Shown piece by piece: positions 16,162 to 25,942 of a DNA stretch of 64,000 bases. The translations under genes were made by a program, and so were the position numbers. The notes beneath the pieces are model-generated. The model worked only from the letters and a program-made list of their open reading frames with translations. It was not told the DNA's origin and did no database searches. Every line of letters begins with the position of its first letter. Positions within the stretch are counted from its first letter, which is position 1. Source of the stretch: Cedecea davisae DSM 4568 (GTDB lineage Bacteria; Pseudomonadota; Gammaproteobacteria; Enterobacterales; Enterobacteriaceae); assembly GCF_000412335.2 (NCBI RefSeq), contig NZ_KE161030.1, forward strand, positions 958,515 to 1,022,514, given 5' to 3'.

Positions 16162-17538
16162 TTAGTGAACCAGGGCCGCAGCCGGTACCAGGATCTCGGT
16201 GGCAACTATCACCACGATTAAGCCAACGGCAACCGGGACAGAGGTTCGTTTCACCACTTCGAATGGTGAGATTTTGGCCATCCCTGCCACGGCAACGACC
16301 ACGCCGGAGACCGGTGAAATCGTGCGGCCCAGGTTGGAGGCTTGCAGCATCGGGATAGTCAGGTATGCCGGATTAATGCCTGAAGAGTGCGCCAGCTTAG
16401 GGATCATCTCCACGAAGGCATAGAACGGCGCATTACCGGAGCCGGTGGTCATGGCGGCCAGCATCGTCAATATCACCAGCACCAGCATCAGGATAATACT
16501 GGCTGAGCCGAACGAAGTGGCAATCGAGATAAGGCTCTGGATAAAGCCGATAGTGCTTAGGCCCTGAGCAAAGACGCCAGCGGCCACCAGCAGCATCACC
16601 ACGTTGGCAAAGGCGTCCGCCATTCCGCGGTAGCAAACTTCCATCCCGGAGAAGACGTGCTGGGTGTTGAAGCTGCGGAAAAACTCAATCAGAGCAGCAA
16701 TCAGAATGCAAATCACCAGAATGGTAATGATATGCAGCTGCGGGCCCCATTTCCCGTCGAAGATAAGTACCCCGATGATTGGGGTAAAAGGCAGCAGGGC
16801 ATAGAAAGATGGCGCGGTGGTCTGGATTTCACTCACGTCGAGCATTTCGTGGTTGATGTGCTCTTTTTTATCGAGGTAGCGCTGCCAGAAAAAGTGCGCA
16901 ATCGCCATGCTGATAATGGCCGCGATGGAGATAGGAATCGTGGTTTTAAAGGCAAAATCCACCAGCGACATTTCTGAAGCCTGAGCCGCCAGCACCACGT
17001 CACCGGAGGTCGGGGCGAGAATGATTGCCGCCGGGGAAGCACAGATAGCGGCTGCGGCGCCACGGCTGATACCGACGTTGACCATCACCGGGAATAGCGT
17101 GGCCATCAACAGTACGCCGAGGCCGGTAGCCGACGAAACGGCCAGCGACATCAGGCAGGCGACGAAGTAGGCGGCAATCATCAACAGATAAGGGGAGTTG
17201 ATGAACTTCAGCGGCTTAGATGCCAGTTTTACCACCACGTCGTTAGCGCCGATATGCGTCATGTAAGCCGCAAAGCCGCACAACATCATGATCATCATCC
17301 CGAGATCGCCGCCGCGGCTCATCAGCAGGATTTTGACGTATTCAAAAATATCCGTGGCGGTATAGCCGGTGCTTTCTGCACTGGCAGGCAGGACTTTGTG
17401 GCCCATTAAGGCGCTGACGATCAGCAGCAATAGCCCGCCAACGAACAGCACGCCGGTAGCCGAGTAGCCTTTTATGATGTAGCGGGCAACGCCCACAATC
17501 ACCACTACCCCAATAATAAGTTCCAGAATTGTAAGCAT
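16162..17538 (-). CDS. dcuC: Anaerobic C4-dicarboxylate transporter DcuC
   Basis: 458 aa from an ATG with a strong ribosome-binding site (gggggaa); nine extra upstream codons are possible but unlikely. A polytopic protein of the DcuC family (start MLTILELIIGVVVIVGVARY; glycine-rich membrane motifs such as AAMTTGSGNAPFYAFVE and LGRTISPVSGVVVAVAGM). It mainly exports succinate during fermentation. An FNR-like site at 17676-17689 fits anaerobic induction. In E. coli dcuC also lies immediately before pagP; here a copper operon separates them. Confidence 0.9.
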   Translation of the reverse strand: MLTILELIIGVVVIVGVARYIIKGYSATGVLFVGGLLLLIVSALMGHKVLPASAESTGYTATDIFEYVKILLMSRGGDLGMMIMMLCGFAAYMTHIGANDVVVKLASKPLKFINSPYLLMIAAYFVACLMSLAVSSATGLGVLLMATLFPVMVNVGISRGAAAAICASPAAIILAPTSGDVVLAAQASEMSLVDFAFKTTIPISIAAIISMAIAHFFWQRYLDKKEHINHEMLDVSEIQTTAPSFYALLPFTPIIGVLIFDGKWGPQLHIITILVICILIAALIEFFRSFNTQHVFSGMEVCYRGMADAFANVVMLLVAAGVFAQGLSTIGFIQSLISIATSFGSASIILMLVLVILTMLAAMTTGSGNAPFYAFVEMIPKLAHSSGINPAYLTIPMLQASNLGRTISPVSGVVVAVAGMAKISPFEVVKRTSVPVAVGLIVVIVATEILVPAAALVH

Positions 17539-17620
17539 TATTTCCCCCAGTGCGTTAAGGCGCACAGCAGCACCTTACGCTTGCGGCTGTTAAGTCCGTC
17601 TGCCTGAATAATTAAAGTGA

Positions 17621-17640
17621 CTTTGCAGGATACTGCAAAG
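17621..17640 (-). repeat. Inverted repeat upstream of dcuC
   Basis: ctttgcag-gata-ctgcaaag, two perfect 8-bp arms, 83 bases before the dcuC ATG. It could be an operator for an unidentified dimeric regulator or a leader hairpin. Further ttgcag half-sites lie at about 17717-17745. Confidence 0.5.
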
Positions 17641-17675
17641 GGCTACGAATTTGCCTGATAACAGGATTGTAGTTT

Positions 17676-17689
17676 CTGATGAGCATCAA
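17676..17689 (-). promoter_or_regulatory. FNR-like site upstream of dcuC
   Basis: ctgat-gagc-atcaa matches the FNR box TTGAT-N4-ATCAA at 9 of 10 defined bases. It is 138 bases before the dcuC start. E. coli dcuC is FNR-activated, so this placement is sensible. Confidence 0.6.
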
Positions 17690-17894
17690 TATTCCGCGTA
17701 ACGGATCAAATTCCGCTGTGGCTTTTGCAGTAGGGATTGCAGTTATTCAAACTGCTTATTGAAAACGGGAATAAAAGACGAGCGAGTTTAGCTGATTAAA
17801 GCAGCATAAGGTTGCTGTTTTATGAGTGATATTTTGCGCAATTGTTAATTTCAGAGGCATTCGTAAAGCATTTAAAAAAATCTTTAAAATAGCG

Positions 17895-17917
17895 CCCGCA
17901 GCCGCCTATACTGCGGG
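17895..17917 (+). promoter_or_regulatory. Candidate promoter/operator of the copper-efflux cluster
   Basis: An inverted repeat cccgcag-N9-ctgcggg overlaps a possible -10 (tatact, 17907-17912) that has a weak -35 (tttaaa, 17883-17888) at 18-bp spacing. It sits 23 bases before the first gene of the cluster. No typical CusR or CueR box was recognised, so the regulator is unknown. Confidence 0.4.
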
Positions 17918-17939
17918 TCACTTTTATTGCGGGGTTTTT

Positions 17940-18353
17940 ATGCTGCACACCTCCTTCTGGTCGACAAGCCGCTGGCGCTTTTTCAGGAAGCATCTTTTGA
18001 TGCTGCTGTTGGCGTTTGGCTGGCTTTTTGTCAACAGTCAGGTGGCGGTGGCGTCTTACGATTGCCCGGTCGATATGACCGCAGGCCCTATGGCGGCCCC
18101 GCATAGCAGCTCAATGAAGATGGCCGACCAGGCCATGCAGTTGAAAATCAGCAACCCGCTGTGCGAGAAGCATTGCGTTCCAGATGTAATGCAGAAAGAT
18201 AACGGCCACAGTTCGCTGGTGGCTCTGCCGGTTGTTGATTCTCTTGCGCTGGTTGAACCGCAGTGTAGCCAGGTTATTGAGTCCGTCTTCCACGTTGTCC
18301 CTCCCGCGACAGGCCCTCCGGCAACGATCCGTTTTTGCCGTTTCAGAGAATAA
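17940..18353 (+). CDS. Small Cys/His-containing protein leading the copper-efflux operon
   Basis: 137 aa from the chosen ATG; a longer frame exists upstream but runs through the likely promoter. One hydrophobic N-terminal segment (about 18-36, LLMLLLAFGWLFVNSQVAVA) could be a signal peptide or anchor. The remainder has possible metal ligands: His/Met-rich patches, NPLCEKHCVPDVM, and a C-terminal PPATIRFCRFRE. Similar short proteins of unknown function occur ahead of copper genes (DUF2946-like), which is as far as I can go. Its position 67 bases before cusF suggests an accessory metal-binding role in the envelope. Confidence 0.55.
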   Translation: MLHTSFWSTSRWRFFRKHLLMLLLAFGWLFVNSQVAVASYDCPVDMTAGPMAAPHSSSMKMADQAMQLKISNPLCEKHCVPDVMQKDNGHSSLVALPVVDSLALVEPQCSQVIESVFHVVPPATGPPATIRFCRFRE

Positions 18354-18420
18354 CTCCAGCACCGTCATTGTTTTGGGTTTTTGCCCTTCACCTTTTTGAC
18401 CGTGTTTCTGGAGATTAATC

Positions 18421-18789
18421 ATGTTAAAAGCACTTCGTTTTGCCGCAGCTATTGCGCTGCTTTCCGGTGCCTCTTTCCCTGCGTTTTCCGCAGAGTCCTC
18501 TCACGATATGGCTGGTATGCCCGATATGCAGGGCATGTCGATGCCTGCGAAAGCTGCCCCTGCCGCGACGGTTTACCACACCGAAGGCGTGGTGAAAAAA
18601 CTTACCGCCGACACCGTTTCTATTGCTCATCACCCGGTCGCCGGGCTCGGCTGGCCAGCAATGACTATGACCTTTTCTTTGCCGAAGGACGGTTCCGTGC
18701 CTGCGTTAAGCGTTGGGGAGAAGATTTCGTTCACCTTCGCGCAGCACGAACAAGGGTATCAGCTGGTTTCCGCAACCCCGCTTAACTAA
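18421..18789 (+). CDS. cusF: Periplasmic Cu(I)/Ag(I)-binding chaperone CusF
   Basis: A 122-aa periplasmic protein: signal peptide (cleavage after about Ala23), a Met/His-rich linker (MAGMPDMQGMSMP), then the small CusF beta-barrel. The metal ligands of E. coli CusF (His36, Trp44, Met47, Met49) are all present in IAHHPVAGLGWPAMTMTF. It hands Cu(I)/Ag(I) to the CusCBA pump. In E. coli the order is cusCFBA; here cusF comes first. It starts 67 bases after the small Cys/His protein and ends 11 bases before cusC. Confidence 0.9.
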   Translation: MLKALRFAAAIALLSGASFPAFSAESSHDMAGMPDMQGMSMPAKAAPAATVYHTEGVVKKLTADTVSIAHHPVAGLGWPAMTMTFSLPKDGSVPALSVGEKISFTFAQHEQGYQLVSATPLN

Positions 18790-18800
18790 CCGAGGTTGCC

Positions 18801-20054
18801 ATGAAACGACACACCCTGAGCCTTTGGCTCGGCGGGGTGCTGTTTGCTGCGTCTGTCTCCGCCGCCCCGGCGGCGGAGTTCAGCCTGCAACAGACTCTGC
18901 TGGCAGCCGAACACTACTCCGCGGCCCTGTCCGCAAACCGGAACCAGAGCGATGCCCTGAACGCGATGGCGGACTCCGCTCGCCAGCTCCCCGACCCGAA
19001 ACTGAAGTTTGGTATTGAGAACCTGCCGGTGCAGGGCAGCAACAGTCATCGCTTTACCCGCGAAGGCATGACGATGCAGCGTATCGGCATCATGCAGGAT
19101 TACGTTAGCGAGGAAAAACGCGACCGCAAGGCCGATACGATTCTTGCCCAGTCGGCAAGCAGCAAGGCTAAAGCTGAGACTATCCGCGCCAACCTTCAAC
19201 GCGATACCGCGCAGGCCTGGCTTGAACTGGCTCTGTCCGAAAAAGTGCTCATTGCCGCCCGCAAGCTGGTGAGTGAAACCGAGCGGCAGGTTGGCGTGCA
19301 AAAGGCCACTGTAGCCAGCGGCAGCTCGCCCGCTTCCGGCGTGGTGGATATCCGCATGACGCTGCTGACCATGCAGGACAAGGTTACGCTTGCCGAACGC
19401 GACGTGACGCTGGCAAAAACTCGTCTTCTGCAACTGACCGGCCAGCAGGTTGATAGCGTTGCCGGTTCTCTGCCCCGCTTCCAGCGTTTACCCGCCGACC
19501 CGCAGGTGCTTGAAGAAGGCGTGGTGCAGCATCCAGAGGTGATTGAAGCGGCAAGAGAGGCCGATGTTGCCCGCGCGAAGTCCGCACAATCGGAGGTTGC
19601 GTCCAAACCCGATGTCGGAGTGGAAGTTTATTACGCCCGCCGCGCCGAGGGCTTTGACGATATGGCAGGGGTGATGTTTACCGTCGACCTGCCGCTGTTT
19701 AAATCTCAGCGCCAGGACAAAGACTATTCCGCCGATGTTTCCCGCTCGATGGAGGCGAACGATCAACTGGCGCTGGCTCGCCGGGAGCATGTCGCCCTTG
19801 TGCGTACGCTGGTGGCGAATTATCAGGCGGCGCAAAGCGTCTGGCAGCGCCAGCAGGAACAGGCGTTACCGCTTCAGCGCCAGCGCCTGTCACTGCTGGA
19901 GTCACAATATAGCGCCGGGAAGTCAACGCTTGCGGAATTACTGGCCGCTCGCCGCGAGCTTCTGGACACCGAGCTGACCGCCAGCAGCGCTGAAAAAGCC
20001 GTTGCCACCAACTGGGCCGCCATCCGCTACCTCACGCCTCAGGACGTTAACTAA
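18801..20054 (+). CDS. cusC: Outer-membrane efflux channel of Cus system (TolC/CusC family)
   Basis: A 417-aa outer-membrane factor with a signal peptide (cleavage near SAAPAA) and two repeats of long alpha-helical coiled-coil segments typical of TolC-like channels (for example SSKAKAETIRANLQRDTAQAW and ALPLQRQRLSLLESQYSAGK). It has no lipobox, unlike E. coli CusC, and is shorter than CusC (~457 aa), so it is better described as a CusC-type outer-membrane factor than a strict orthologue. It joins CusB and CusA to span both membranes. Its stop overlaps the cusB ATG by one base. Confidence 0.85.
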   Translation: MKRHTLSLWLGGVLFAASVSAAPAAEFSLQQTLLAAEHYSAALSANRNQSDALNAMADSARQLPDPKLKFGIENLPVQGSNSHRFTREGMTMQRIGIMQDYVSEEKRDRKADTILAQSASSKAKAETIRANLQRDTAQAWLELALSEKVLIAARKLVSETERQVGVQKATVASGSSPASGVVDIRMTLLTMQDKVTLAERDVTLAKTRLLQLTGQQVDSVAGSLPRFQRLPADPQVLEEGVVQHPEVIEAAREADVARAKSAQSEVASKPDVGVEVYYARRAEGFDDMAGVMFTVDLPLFKSQRQDKDYSADVSRSMEANDQLALARREHVALVRTLVANYQAAQSVWQRQQEQALPLQRQRLSLLESQYSAGKSTLAELLAARRELLDTELTASSAEKAVATNWAAIRYLTPQDVN

Positions 20055-21520
20055 TGAAAAAATCACTTAACTTTTCCCTGCTGGCCGTCGCGGTTGTCGC
20101 CGCTCTGGCAGCAGGATATTACGCCGGGAAGCAGCAAAACGGTCATGCTCAGCCAGAGCCACAGGCAGGGCAGGAGAACGGGCGTAAAGTGCTCTACTGG
20201 TATGACCCAATGGTGCCGGGGCAGCGCTTTGATAAACCGGGTAAATCACCGTTTATGGATATGGAGCTGGTGGCCCGCTATGCGGATGAGGTCACGAACG
20301 ACGGCGGCGTAACGGTAAGCAGCCGCCAGCAGCAAAATCTGGGGGTTAAAACCGCAGCCGTTGAGCGCCGGGCTTTGAGTGTTCCTTTTGCCGCTTTTGC
20401 CACCGTGACGCTGGACGAGCGCAGCGTGCAAATTATTCCCGCCAGCGCGAATGGCATTGTTGAGACGCTGTATGTGAAAGCCCCGCAGCAGTACGTGAAG
20501 GTCGGAGAGCCTTTGGCCCGGCTGTGGTTCCCTGAGTGGACGGCGGCCCAGCAGGAGTATCTGGCTGTGCGCAAGTTGGGAGACAGCGCGCTGACGGCGG
20601 CGGCAAGAGAGCGGCTACAGCTGCAATTTATGCCGACGGAGGTGATTAGCCAGGTTGAGCGCAGCGGCAAACCGCAAACGCGGGTGACCGTGCGCGCGAA
20701 GCTTGCCGGATATGTGAACAAGCTCGAAGCACGTGAAGGCCAGCAGGTTAGCGCGAATGCGCCGCTGTTTGAGGTCGCCAGCCTGCAATCGGTATGGATT
20801 GTAGTGGATTATCCTCAGTCTCAGGCTCAGGCGTTGCAGCCCGGGAGCGAAATTGTTGCCAGCGCCGACAGCTGGCCGGGGGAAGCTTTCCATGGCCGGG
20901 TTAGCGAGCTGCTGCCGAATCTGGAAACCACGACCCGCACCCTGAAGGCGCGTATCGTGCTCGACAACCCGCAGATGAAACTCAAACCGGGAATGTACCT
21001 GAGCGTCAGGCTTGCTAACCAGCAGCCGCGCTCGGCAGTGCTGGCGGTACCGGAGGAGTCGCTGATTGAAACCGGCAATGAAAGCCGCGTGCTGGTAGCC
21101 GAAGACGGCGGCCATTTCCGCCCGGTAAACGTGGTGCCGGGAATAGTCGATAAAGGCTGGGTGGAGATCCGTTCCGGGCTGACCGGGGGCGAAAAGGTGG
21201 TGACTTCAGGCCAGTTCCTCATCGATTCTGAAGCCAGCCTGCGCAGCGCTTTACCTGAGAGCGGGGCACAAACACAGGCTAAGGCGACGGTTAAAACCTA
21301 CGATGGCGAAGGCGTGGTGAAAGCCGTTAGCGCCGATTCTATTACCATCTCCCATCAGCCGATCCCCGCGCTTAAATGGGGGGCGATGACAATGCCGTTT
21401 GCGCTTAAGTCGCCGACCAACCTGAAGCCGGGGGATGCGGTGATGTTCAGCTTTAGCACGGACGACGAAGAAGGCGCGGTAATTACCCACCTGATGCCGA
21501 TGGCGGGGGCGAGCAAATGA
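20054..21520 (+). CDS. cusB: Periplasmic adaptor CusB with fused C-terminal CusF-like domain
   Basis: A 488-aa membrane-fusion protein. An N-terminal anchor/signal is followed by the metal-binding segment with the three methionines known from E. coli CusB (YWYDPMVPG and SPFMDMELV), the lipoyl and beta-barrel domains (about 110-390), and then an extra C-terminal domain (about 415-488). That extra domain repeats the CusF fold and ligands: [19 protein letters not shown]. coli CusB (~407 aa) lacks it; some SilB-type adaptors have it. The fusion would place a second copper-binding site on the pump. cusA begins within the last four bases (ATGA overlap). Confidence 0.9.
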   Translation: MKKSLNFSLLAVAVVAALAAGYYAGKQQNGHAQPEPQAGQENGRKVLYWYDPMVPGQRFDKPGKSPFMDMELVARYADEVTNDGGVTVSSRQQQNLGVKTAAVERRALSVPFAAFATVTLDERSVQIIPASANGIVETLYVKAPQQYVKVGEPLARLWFPEWTAAQQEYLAVRKLGDSALTAAARERLQLQFMPTEVISQVERSGKPQTRVTVRAKLAGYVNKLEAREGQQVSANAPLFEVASLQSVWIVVDYPQSQAQALQPGSEIVASADSWPGEAFHGRVSELLPNLETTTRTLKARIVLDNPQMKLKPGMYLSVRLANQQPRSAVLAVPEESLIETGNESRVLVAEDGGHFRPVNVVPGIVDKGWVEIRSGLTGGEKVVTSGQFLIDSEASLRSALPESGAQTQAKATVKTYDGEGVVKAVSADSITISHQPIPALKWGAMTMPFALKSPTNLKPGDAVMFSFSTDDEEGAVITHLMPMAGASK

Positions 21521-24500
21521 TTGCTGCCGTTATTCGCTGGTCGCTAAAAAACCGGCTGCTGGTGGTGCTGGCGGCCATTATCATGGCGGCCTGGGGACTA
21601 TGGTCGCTTCAGCGTGCGCCGCTCGATGCCTTGCCCGATCTTTCCGACGTGCAGGTGATCGTGCGCGTAAGCTACCCTGGAAAAGCGCCGCAGATTGTTG
21701 AAGATCAGGTGACTTATCCGCTGACCACGACAATGCTTTCCGTTCCGGGCGCAAAAACGGTGCGCGGCTTTTCGATGTTCGGCGACTCCTACGTTTATAT
21801 CCTGTTTGATGACGGCACCGATCCATACTGGGCGCGTTCCCGGGTGCTTGAATACCTGAGTCAGGTTCAGTCCCAGCTGCCGCCTGAGGCCAAAGCTGCG
21901 CTGGGGCCGGACGCAACCGGCGTGGGCTGGGTGTATGAATATGCGCTGATAGATCGCAGCGGGAAACACAGCCTTGCTGACCTGCGGGCGTTGCAGGACT
22001 GGACGCTGAAGTTTGAGCTAAAAACCGTGCCTGACGTTTCGGAAGTAGCAAGCGTGGGCGGTATGGTGCGTCAGTACCAGATAGTGCTCGATCCTGAACG
22101 GATGAAGGCGCTTAACATCACCCATGAACAGGTTATCGGCGCGGTGAAAAACGCCAACCAGGAAGGGGGCGGCTCGGTTATTGAGATGGGCGAGGCCGAG
22201 TATATGGTTCGTACGGCGGGGTATCTCAAAAATCTGGATGATTTTAAACAGGTGGTGATTACCAGTCGGGAAGGCGTGCCGGTGCTGCTTTCTGACGTTG
22301 CTTCTGTCAGGCTGGGGCCGGAGATTCGCCGCGGCGTGGCGGAATTCAATGGTGAAGGTGAGGTTGCAGGCGGCATCATTGTGATGCGTTATGGGAAAAA
22401 TGCCCTCGAAACCATTAATGCGGTGAAGCAGAAGCTTGCTCAACTGCAAAAAAGCCTGCCTGCCGGTGTGGAAATTGTTCCGGTCTATGACCGTTCACAT
22501 CTGATTGAAAACGCTATTGATACGCTCTCCCACAAGCTGCTGGAAGAGTTCATCGTGGTGGCTATTATCTGCTCTCTGTTCTTATTCCACTTCCGCTCCG
22601 CGCTGGTAGCGATAATTACCCTGCCGCTCGGTATTCTTGGGGCATTTATCGTGATGCATTACCAGGGAGTGAACGCCAACATCATGTCGCTTGGCGGTAT
22701 TGCGATTGCGATTGGCGCGATGGTGGACGCCGCTATAGTCATGATAGAAAACATGCATAAGGTGCTTGAGCAGTGGAGGCACGACCACCCCGGCGAGCAG
22801 CCACGCAGTGCCGATTACTGGCAAATTTCCCAGCAGGCGGCGGTTGAAGTCGGGCCAGCGCTGTTTTGTAGCCTGCTTATCATTACGCTGTCGTTTATTC
22901 CGGTCTTCTCGCTTGAGGCGCAGGAAGGGCGCATGTTCTCGCCGCTGGCCTTCACCAAAACCTATTCAATGGCGGTTGCAGCCGGACTAGGAATTACCCT
23001 TGTGCCGGTGCTGATGGGCTGGTTTATTCGCGGCAAAATTCCCGATGAAAAGGCTAACCCGATTAACCGTTGGCTGATTGCGGCGTATGAGCCGATGCTG
23101 GAAAAGGTTCTCGATAAGCCTAAAACCACGCTGGCGGTTGCGGGACTGCTGCTGGTGGCCACGCTCTGGCCGCTTAGCCAGTTGGGCAGCGAATTTATGC
23201 CGCCGCTGGATGAGGGGGACCTGCTTTATATGCCTTCGACCCTGCCGGGAATTTCGGCGCGTGAAGCCGGGCGGCTGTTGCAGCAGACCGACCGCCTGAT
23301 CAAAACCGTGCCGGAAGTGGAAACGGTGTTTGGTAAGGCAGGGAGGGCCGAAACCGCAACCGACCCTGCACCGCTGACGATGATTGAAACGACCATTCGC
23401 TTTAAGCCTCGCGACCAGTGGCGACCGGGTATGACGATGGACAAGCTGGTGAGCGAGCTGGATAACGTGGTTAAGGTTCCGGGCATAGCCAACGTTTGGG
23501 TGCCGCCAATCCGTAATCGCCTGGATATGCTGGCGACCGGCATTAAAAGCCCGGTGGGCATTAAGGTGAACGGCAATAACATTGCGGCCATTGAGTCGGT
23601 GGCGGAGCAGATTGAGCGGGTGGTGAAGCAGGTGCCGGGCGTCACTTCGGCGCTGGCAGAACGCTTAGGGGGAGGGCGCTATGTTGATATTGACATCGAT
23701 CGCCGTAAAGCCGCTCGCTATGGCGTTTCCGTGAAGGAGCTGCAATCGCTGGTGGCCACGGTTATCGGCGGTGAAAACATCGGGGAAACTATCGAGGGGC
23801 GTGAACGCTATCCGATTAACGTGCGCTACCCGCGTGAACTGCGCGATAACCTGCAAAAACTTCGCGACCTGCCGGTGATTACCGCTAACGGCAGCCAGAT
23901 TGCACTTTCCGAGCTGGCTAATATCGCTATCACCGAGGGGCCGCCGATGCTGAAAAGCGAGAATGCCCGTCTTTCTAACTGGATTTATGTTGATCTGCGC
24001 GGGCGGGATTTAAAGTCAGCGGTAGAAGATATGCAGCGCGTGGTTGCCGAGCAGGTGAAACTTCCTGAAGGCGTGTCGCTCTCGTGGTCGGGGCAATTTG
24101 AATATCTCGAACGGGCGACGGCAAAATTAAAAATCGTGCTGCCGTTTACGTTGTTAATCATATTTGTATTGCTGTATGTAACTTTCTCCCGGGTGAAAGA
24201 TGCACTATTAATTATGGGGACTTTGCCGTTCTCATTAATTGGCGGTGTGTGGCTGTTGTATCTGCTGGGATATAACCTTTCGGTTGCCGGGGCTGTTGGT
24301 TTTATTGCTCTGGCAGGCGTAGCGGCAGAATTTGGTGTGATAATGGTGCTGTATTTAAATCAGGCGCTGGATAAACACCTGAAAACCGAGGGCGGGCAGA
24401 GTGACGGCCTGCTGCGGCGGGCTATCCACGAGGGGGCGGTGCTGCGCGTCAGGCCTAAGGTGATGACGGTTGCCACCATAATGGCCGGTCTGTTGCCCAT

Positions 24501-24636
24501 TATGTGGGGCAATGGCGCAGGATCAGAGGTCATGAGGCGTATTGCTGCGCCGATGATTGGCGGCATGGTCACCGCACCGCTGCTTTCCATGTTGGTTATT
24601 CCGGCGGTATATATGCTGACCCACCGGCGTAAATAA
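21517..24636 (+). CDS. cusA: Cu(I)/Ag(I) efflux RND pump CusA
   Basis: A 1039-aa heavy-metal efflux RND protein with the usual twelve membrane helices and two large periplasmic loops. The copper-binding methionines of E. coli CusA (Met573, 623, 672) have equivalents in [21 protein letters not shown] and [11 protein letters not shown]. The proton-relay aspartate is in the fourth helix ([17 protein letters not shown]). Full length, no frameshift. Together with CusF, CusC and CusB it exports monovalent copper and silver from the periplasm. A terminator hairpin follows at 24650. No cusRS two-component genes are adjacent. Confidence 0.93.
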   Translation: MIAAVIRWSLKNRLLVVLAAIIMAAWGLWSLQRAPLDALPDLSDVQVIVRVSYPGKAPQIVEDQVTYPLTTTMLSVPGAKTVRGFSMFGDSYVYILFDDGTDPYWARSRVLEYLSQVQSQLPPEAKAALGPDATGVGWVYEYALIDRSGKHSLADLRALQDWTLKFELKTVPDVSEVASVGGMVRQYQIVLDPERMKALNITHEQVIGAVKNANQEGGGSVIEMGEAEYMVRTAGYLKNLDDFKQVVITSREGVPVLLSDVASVRLGPEIRRGVAEFNGEGEVAGGIIVMRYGKNALETINAVKQKLAQLQKSLPAGVEIVPVYDRSHLIENAIDTLSHKLLEEFIVVAIICSLFLFHFRSALVAIITLPLGILGAFIVMHYQGVNANIMSLGGIAIAIGAMVDAAIVMIENMHKVLEQWRHDHPGEQPRSADYWQISQQAAVEVGPALFCSLLIITLSFIPVFSLEAQEGRMFSPLAFTKTYSMAVAAGLGITLVPVLMGWFIRGKIPDEKANPINRWLIAAYEPMLEKVLDKPKTTLAVAGLLLVATLWPLSQLGSEFMPPLDEGDLLYMPSTLPGISAREAGRLLQQTDRLIKTVPEVETVFGKAGRAETATDPAPLTMIETTIRFKPRDQWRPGMTMDKLVSELDNVVKVPGIANVWVPPIRNRLDMLATGIKSPVGIKVNGNNIAAIESVAEQIERVVKQVPGVTSALAERLGGGRYVDIDIDRRKAARYGVSVKELQSLVATVIGGENIGETIEGRERYPINVRYPRELRDNLQKLRDLPVITANGSQIALSELANIAITEGPPMLKSENARLSNWIYVDLRGRDLKSAVEDMQRVVAEQVKLPEGVSLSWSGQFEYLERATAKLKIVLPFTLLIIFVLLYVTFSRVKDALLIMGTLPFSLIGGVWLLYLLGYNLSVAGAVGFIALAGVAAEFGVIMVLYLNQALDKHLKTEGGQSDGLLRRAIHEGAVLRVRPKVMTVATIMAGLLPIMWGNGAGSEVMRRIAAPMIGGMVTAPLLSMLVIPAVYMLTHRRK

Positions 24637-24649
24637 CTCTTTTCTCTCA

Positions 24650-24678
24650 CGGGTCGCCTATTTTATGCGACCCGATTT
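24650..24678 (+). terminator. Terminator-like hairpin after cusA
   Basis: cgggtcgc/gcgacccg stem of 8 bp with an AT-rich loop; the T-run after it is short, so termination may be partial. Confidence 0.6.
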
Positions 24679-24833
24679 GCATGGCTATTCATTGATATCT
24701 TATGAGTATTTAAGACCTTTGTGACTTGACATTAAATGAGTACAACTTTCAAGCTAAGTCTGGTGCTGATTTAGCTTTCATTGAGATATAATTCAGTAAG
24801 GTAGCTGTCGAATTTTAATATGGTAAGAAAGAC

Positions 24834-25409
24834 GTGACTTACGCGAATAAATTTTTCTCGAATCTGATTTTGTTTTGCGCGCTGGCGCTGAGTACACCCG
24901 CTGCATTTGCCGCAGAAGGCGGGTTTTTCACTAACGCGTGGAATACTTTTTCCAGCAATGTTTCAAAGACCTGGAACGAGCCTGAGCATTATGATCTTTA
25001 CGTTCCTGCAATCACCTGGCATGCCCGCTTTGCCTATGACAAAGATAAGACCGATCGCTATAACGAGCGTCCGTGGGGGGCCGGTTTTGGCCAGTCACGC
25101 TGGGATGAGGAGGGGAACTGGAACGGCATCTACCTGATGGCGTTTAAAGATTCCTTTAACAAATGGGAGCCGATTGGCGGCTACGGCTGGGAGAAAACCT
25201 GGCGACCGCTGAGCGATGATAACTTCCACCTCGGGCTGGGGTATACCGTGGGGGTTACCGCTCGCGACAACTGGAAGTACATTCCTGTTCCACTGGTGCT
25301 GCCGCTGGCTTCCATAGGATACGGCCCGGCAACCTTCCAGATGACCTATATTCCAGGGACTTACAACAACGGCAACGTTTACTTCGCCTGGCTGCGGTTC
25401 CAGTTCTGA
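24834..25409 (+). CDS. pagP: Lipid A palmitoyltransferase PagP
   Basis: A 191-aa outer-membrane beta-barrel enzyme that moves palmitate from a phospholipid to lipid A. It has a signal peptide (cleavage after about Ala26) and the catalytic residues of PagP (His in PEHYDLYVP, Asp-Ser in AFKDSFNKW), ending in a C-terminal aromatic residue (LRFQF) as barrel proteins do. It starts at GTG; the nearest ATG upstream is out of frame and quickly hits a stop. In E. coli it is PhoP-regulated, but I could not find a clear PhoP box here. The 200-base gap upstream is otherwise empty. Confidence 0.95.
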   Translation: MTYANKFFSNLILFCALALSTPAAFAAEGGFFTNAWNTFSSNVSKTWNEPEHYDLYVPAITWHARFAYDKDKTDRYNERPWGAGFGQSRWDEEGNWNGIYLMAFKDSFNKWEPIGGYGWEKTWRPLSDDNFHLGLGYTVGVTARDNWKYIPVPLVLPLASIGYGPATFQMTYIPGTYNNGNVYFAWLRFQF

Positions 25410-25526
25410 TTTTGTCTTGTCCGGTAGTCCTGAAAAAGGGGTTTTTTATACCCCTTTAAAAACAAGGGTTAATCTTTCAGGTGTTAAAAACTTCGCGACT
25501 TTTATCACTTTTTCTCAATTCTGGAC

Positions 25527-25555
25527 TGGACAAAAGCCACCACAATTGTTGTACT
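25527..25555 (+). promoter_or_regulatory. Candidate cspE promoter
   Basis: tggaca, 17 bases, tgtact: a usable sigma-70 promoter whose predicted start (about 25562) coincides with the hairpin described next. Confidence 0.45.
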
Positions 25556-25561
25556 GATGCC

Positions 25562-25586
25562 CGACACAGCATTTGTGTCGTTTTTT
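25562..25586 (+). terminator. Terminator-like hairpin in the cspE leader (possible attenuator)
   Basis: cgacaca-gcatt-tgtgtcg, a perfect 7-bp stem, followed by six T residues, ending 18 bases before the cspE ATG. It has the shape of an intrinsic terminator inside the leader. CspE-type proteins melt RNA hairpins and act as antiterminators, so autoregulation by attenuation is possible. Confidence 0.6.
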
Positions 25587-25604
25587 CATGTAAAGGTAAT
25601 TTTG

Positions 25605-25814
25605 ATGTCTAAGATTAAAGGTAACGTTAAGTGGTTTAATGAATCCAAAGGCTTCGGCTTCATTACTCCGGAAGATGGCAGCAAAGACGTGTTCGTACAC
25701 TTCTCTGCAATCCAGAGCAATGGTTTCAAAACCCTGGCTGAAGGCCAGCGCGTTGAGTTTGAAATCACTAACGGTGCCAAAGGCCCTTCTGCTGCAAACG
25801 TAATGCCTATCTAA
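25605..25814 (+). CDS. cspE: Cold-shock-family RNA chaperone CspE
   Basis: 69 aa from the ATG giving [14 protein letters not shown], nearly identical to E. coli CspE apart from the last three residues; the longer upstream frame runs through the leader hairpin. A single cold-shock domain with RNP1 (KGFGFI) and RNP2 (VFVHF) binds single-stranded RNA/DNA, melts secondary structure and acts as a transcription antiterminator. It is constitutive rather than cold-induced in E. coli. A strong terminator follows. Confidence 0.96.
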   Translation: MSKIKGNVKWFNESKGFGFITPEDGSKDVFVHFSAIQSNGFKTLAEGQRVEFEITNGAKGPSAANVMPI

Positions 25815-25835
25815 GTCATTACCAGTAGAATATAA

Positions 25836-25862
25836 AAACCCGCCAAGGCGGGTTTTTTTTTG
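25836..25862 (+). terminator. cspE terminator
   Basis: acccgcc-aa-ggcgggt type stem followed by nine T residues. Confidence 0.9.
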
Positions 25863-25880
25863 CCTGAAACCAGGCTGCAA

Positions 25881-25936
25881 AAACCGCCAGATTTGAAGTG
25901 ACCCTGCTGTAGGGCATTTTGTCTGGCGGTTTTTTC
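25881..25936. terminator. Bidirectional terminator between cspE and the small leftward gene
   Basis: Outer stem accgccaga/tctggcggt encloses an inner ccct/aggg hairpin; T-runs occur on both strands, so it can stop transcription from either side. Confidence 0.7.
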
Positions 25937-25942
25937 TGTCTA

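Noticed and set aside
24700-24833. PhoP box upstream of pagP
   Set aside because: Only partial gttta/taaat-like half-sites with wrong spacing; regulation by PhoP cannot be claimed from this sequence.
25435-25457. pagP terminator
   Set aside because: A 7-bp hairpin is present, but the T-run is on the minus strand only, where no gene ends; not a clear + strand terminator.
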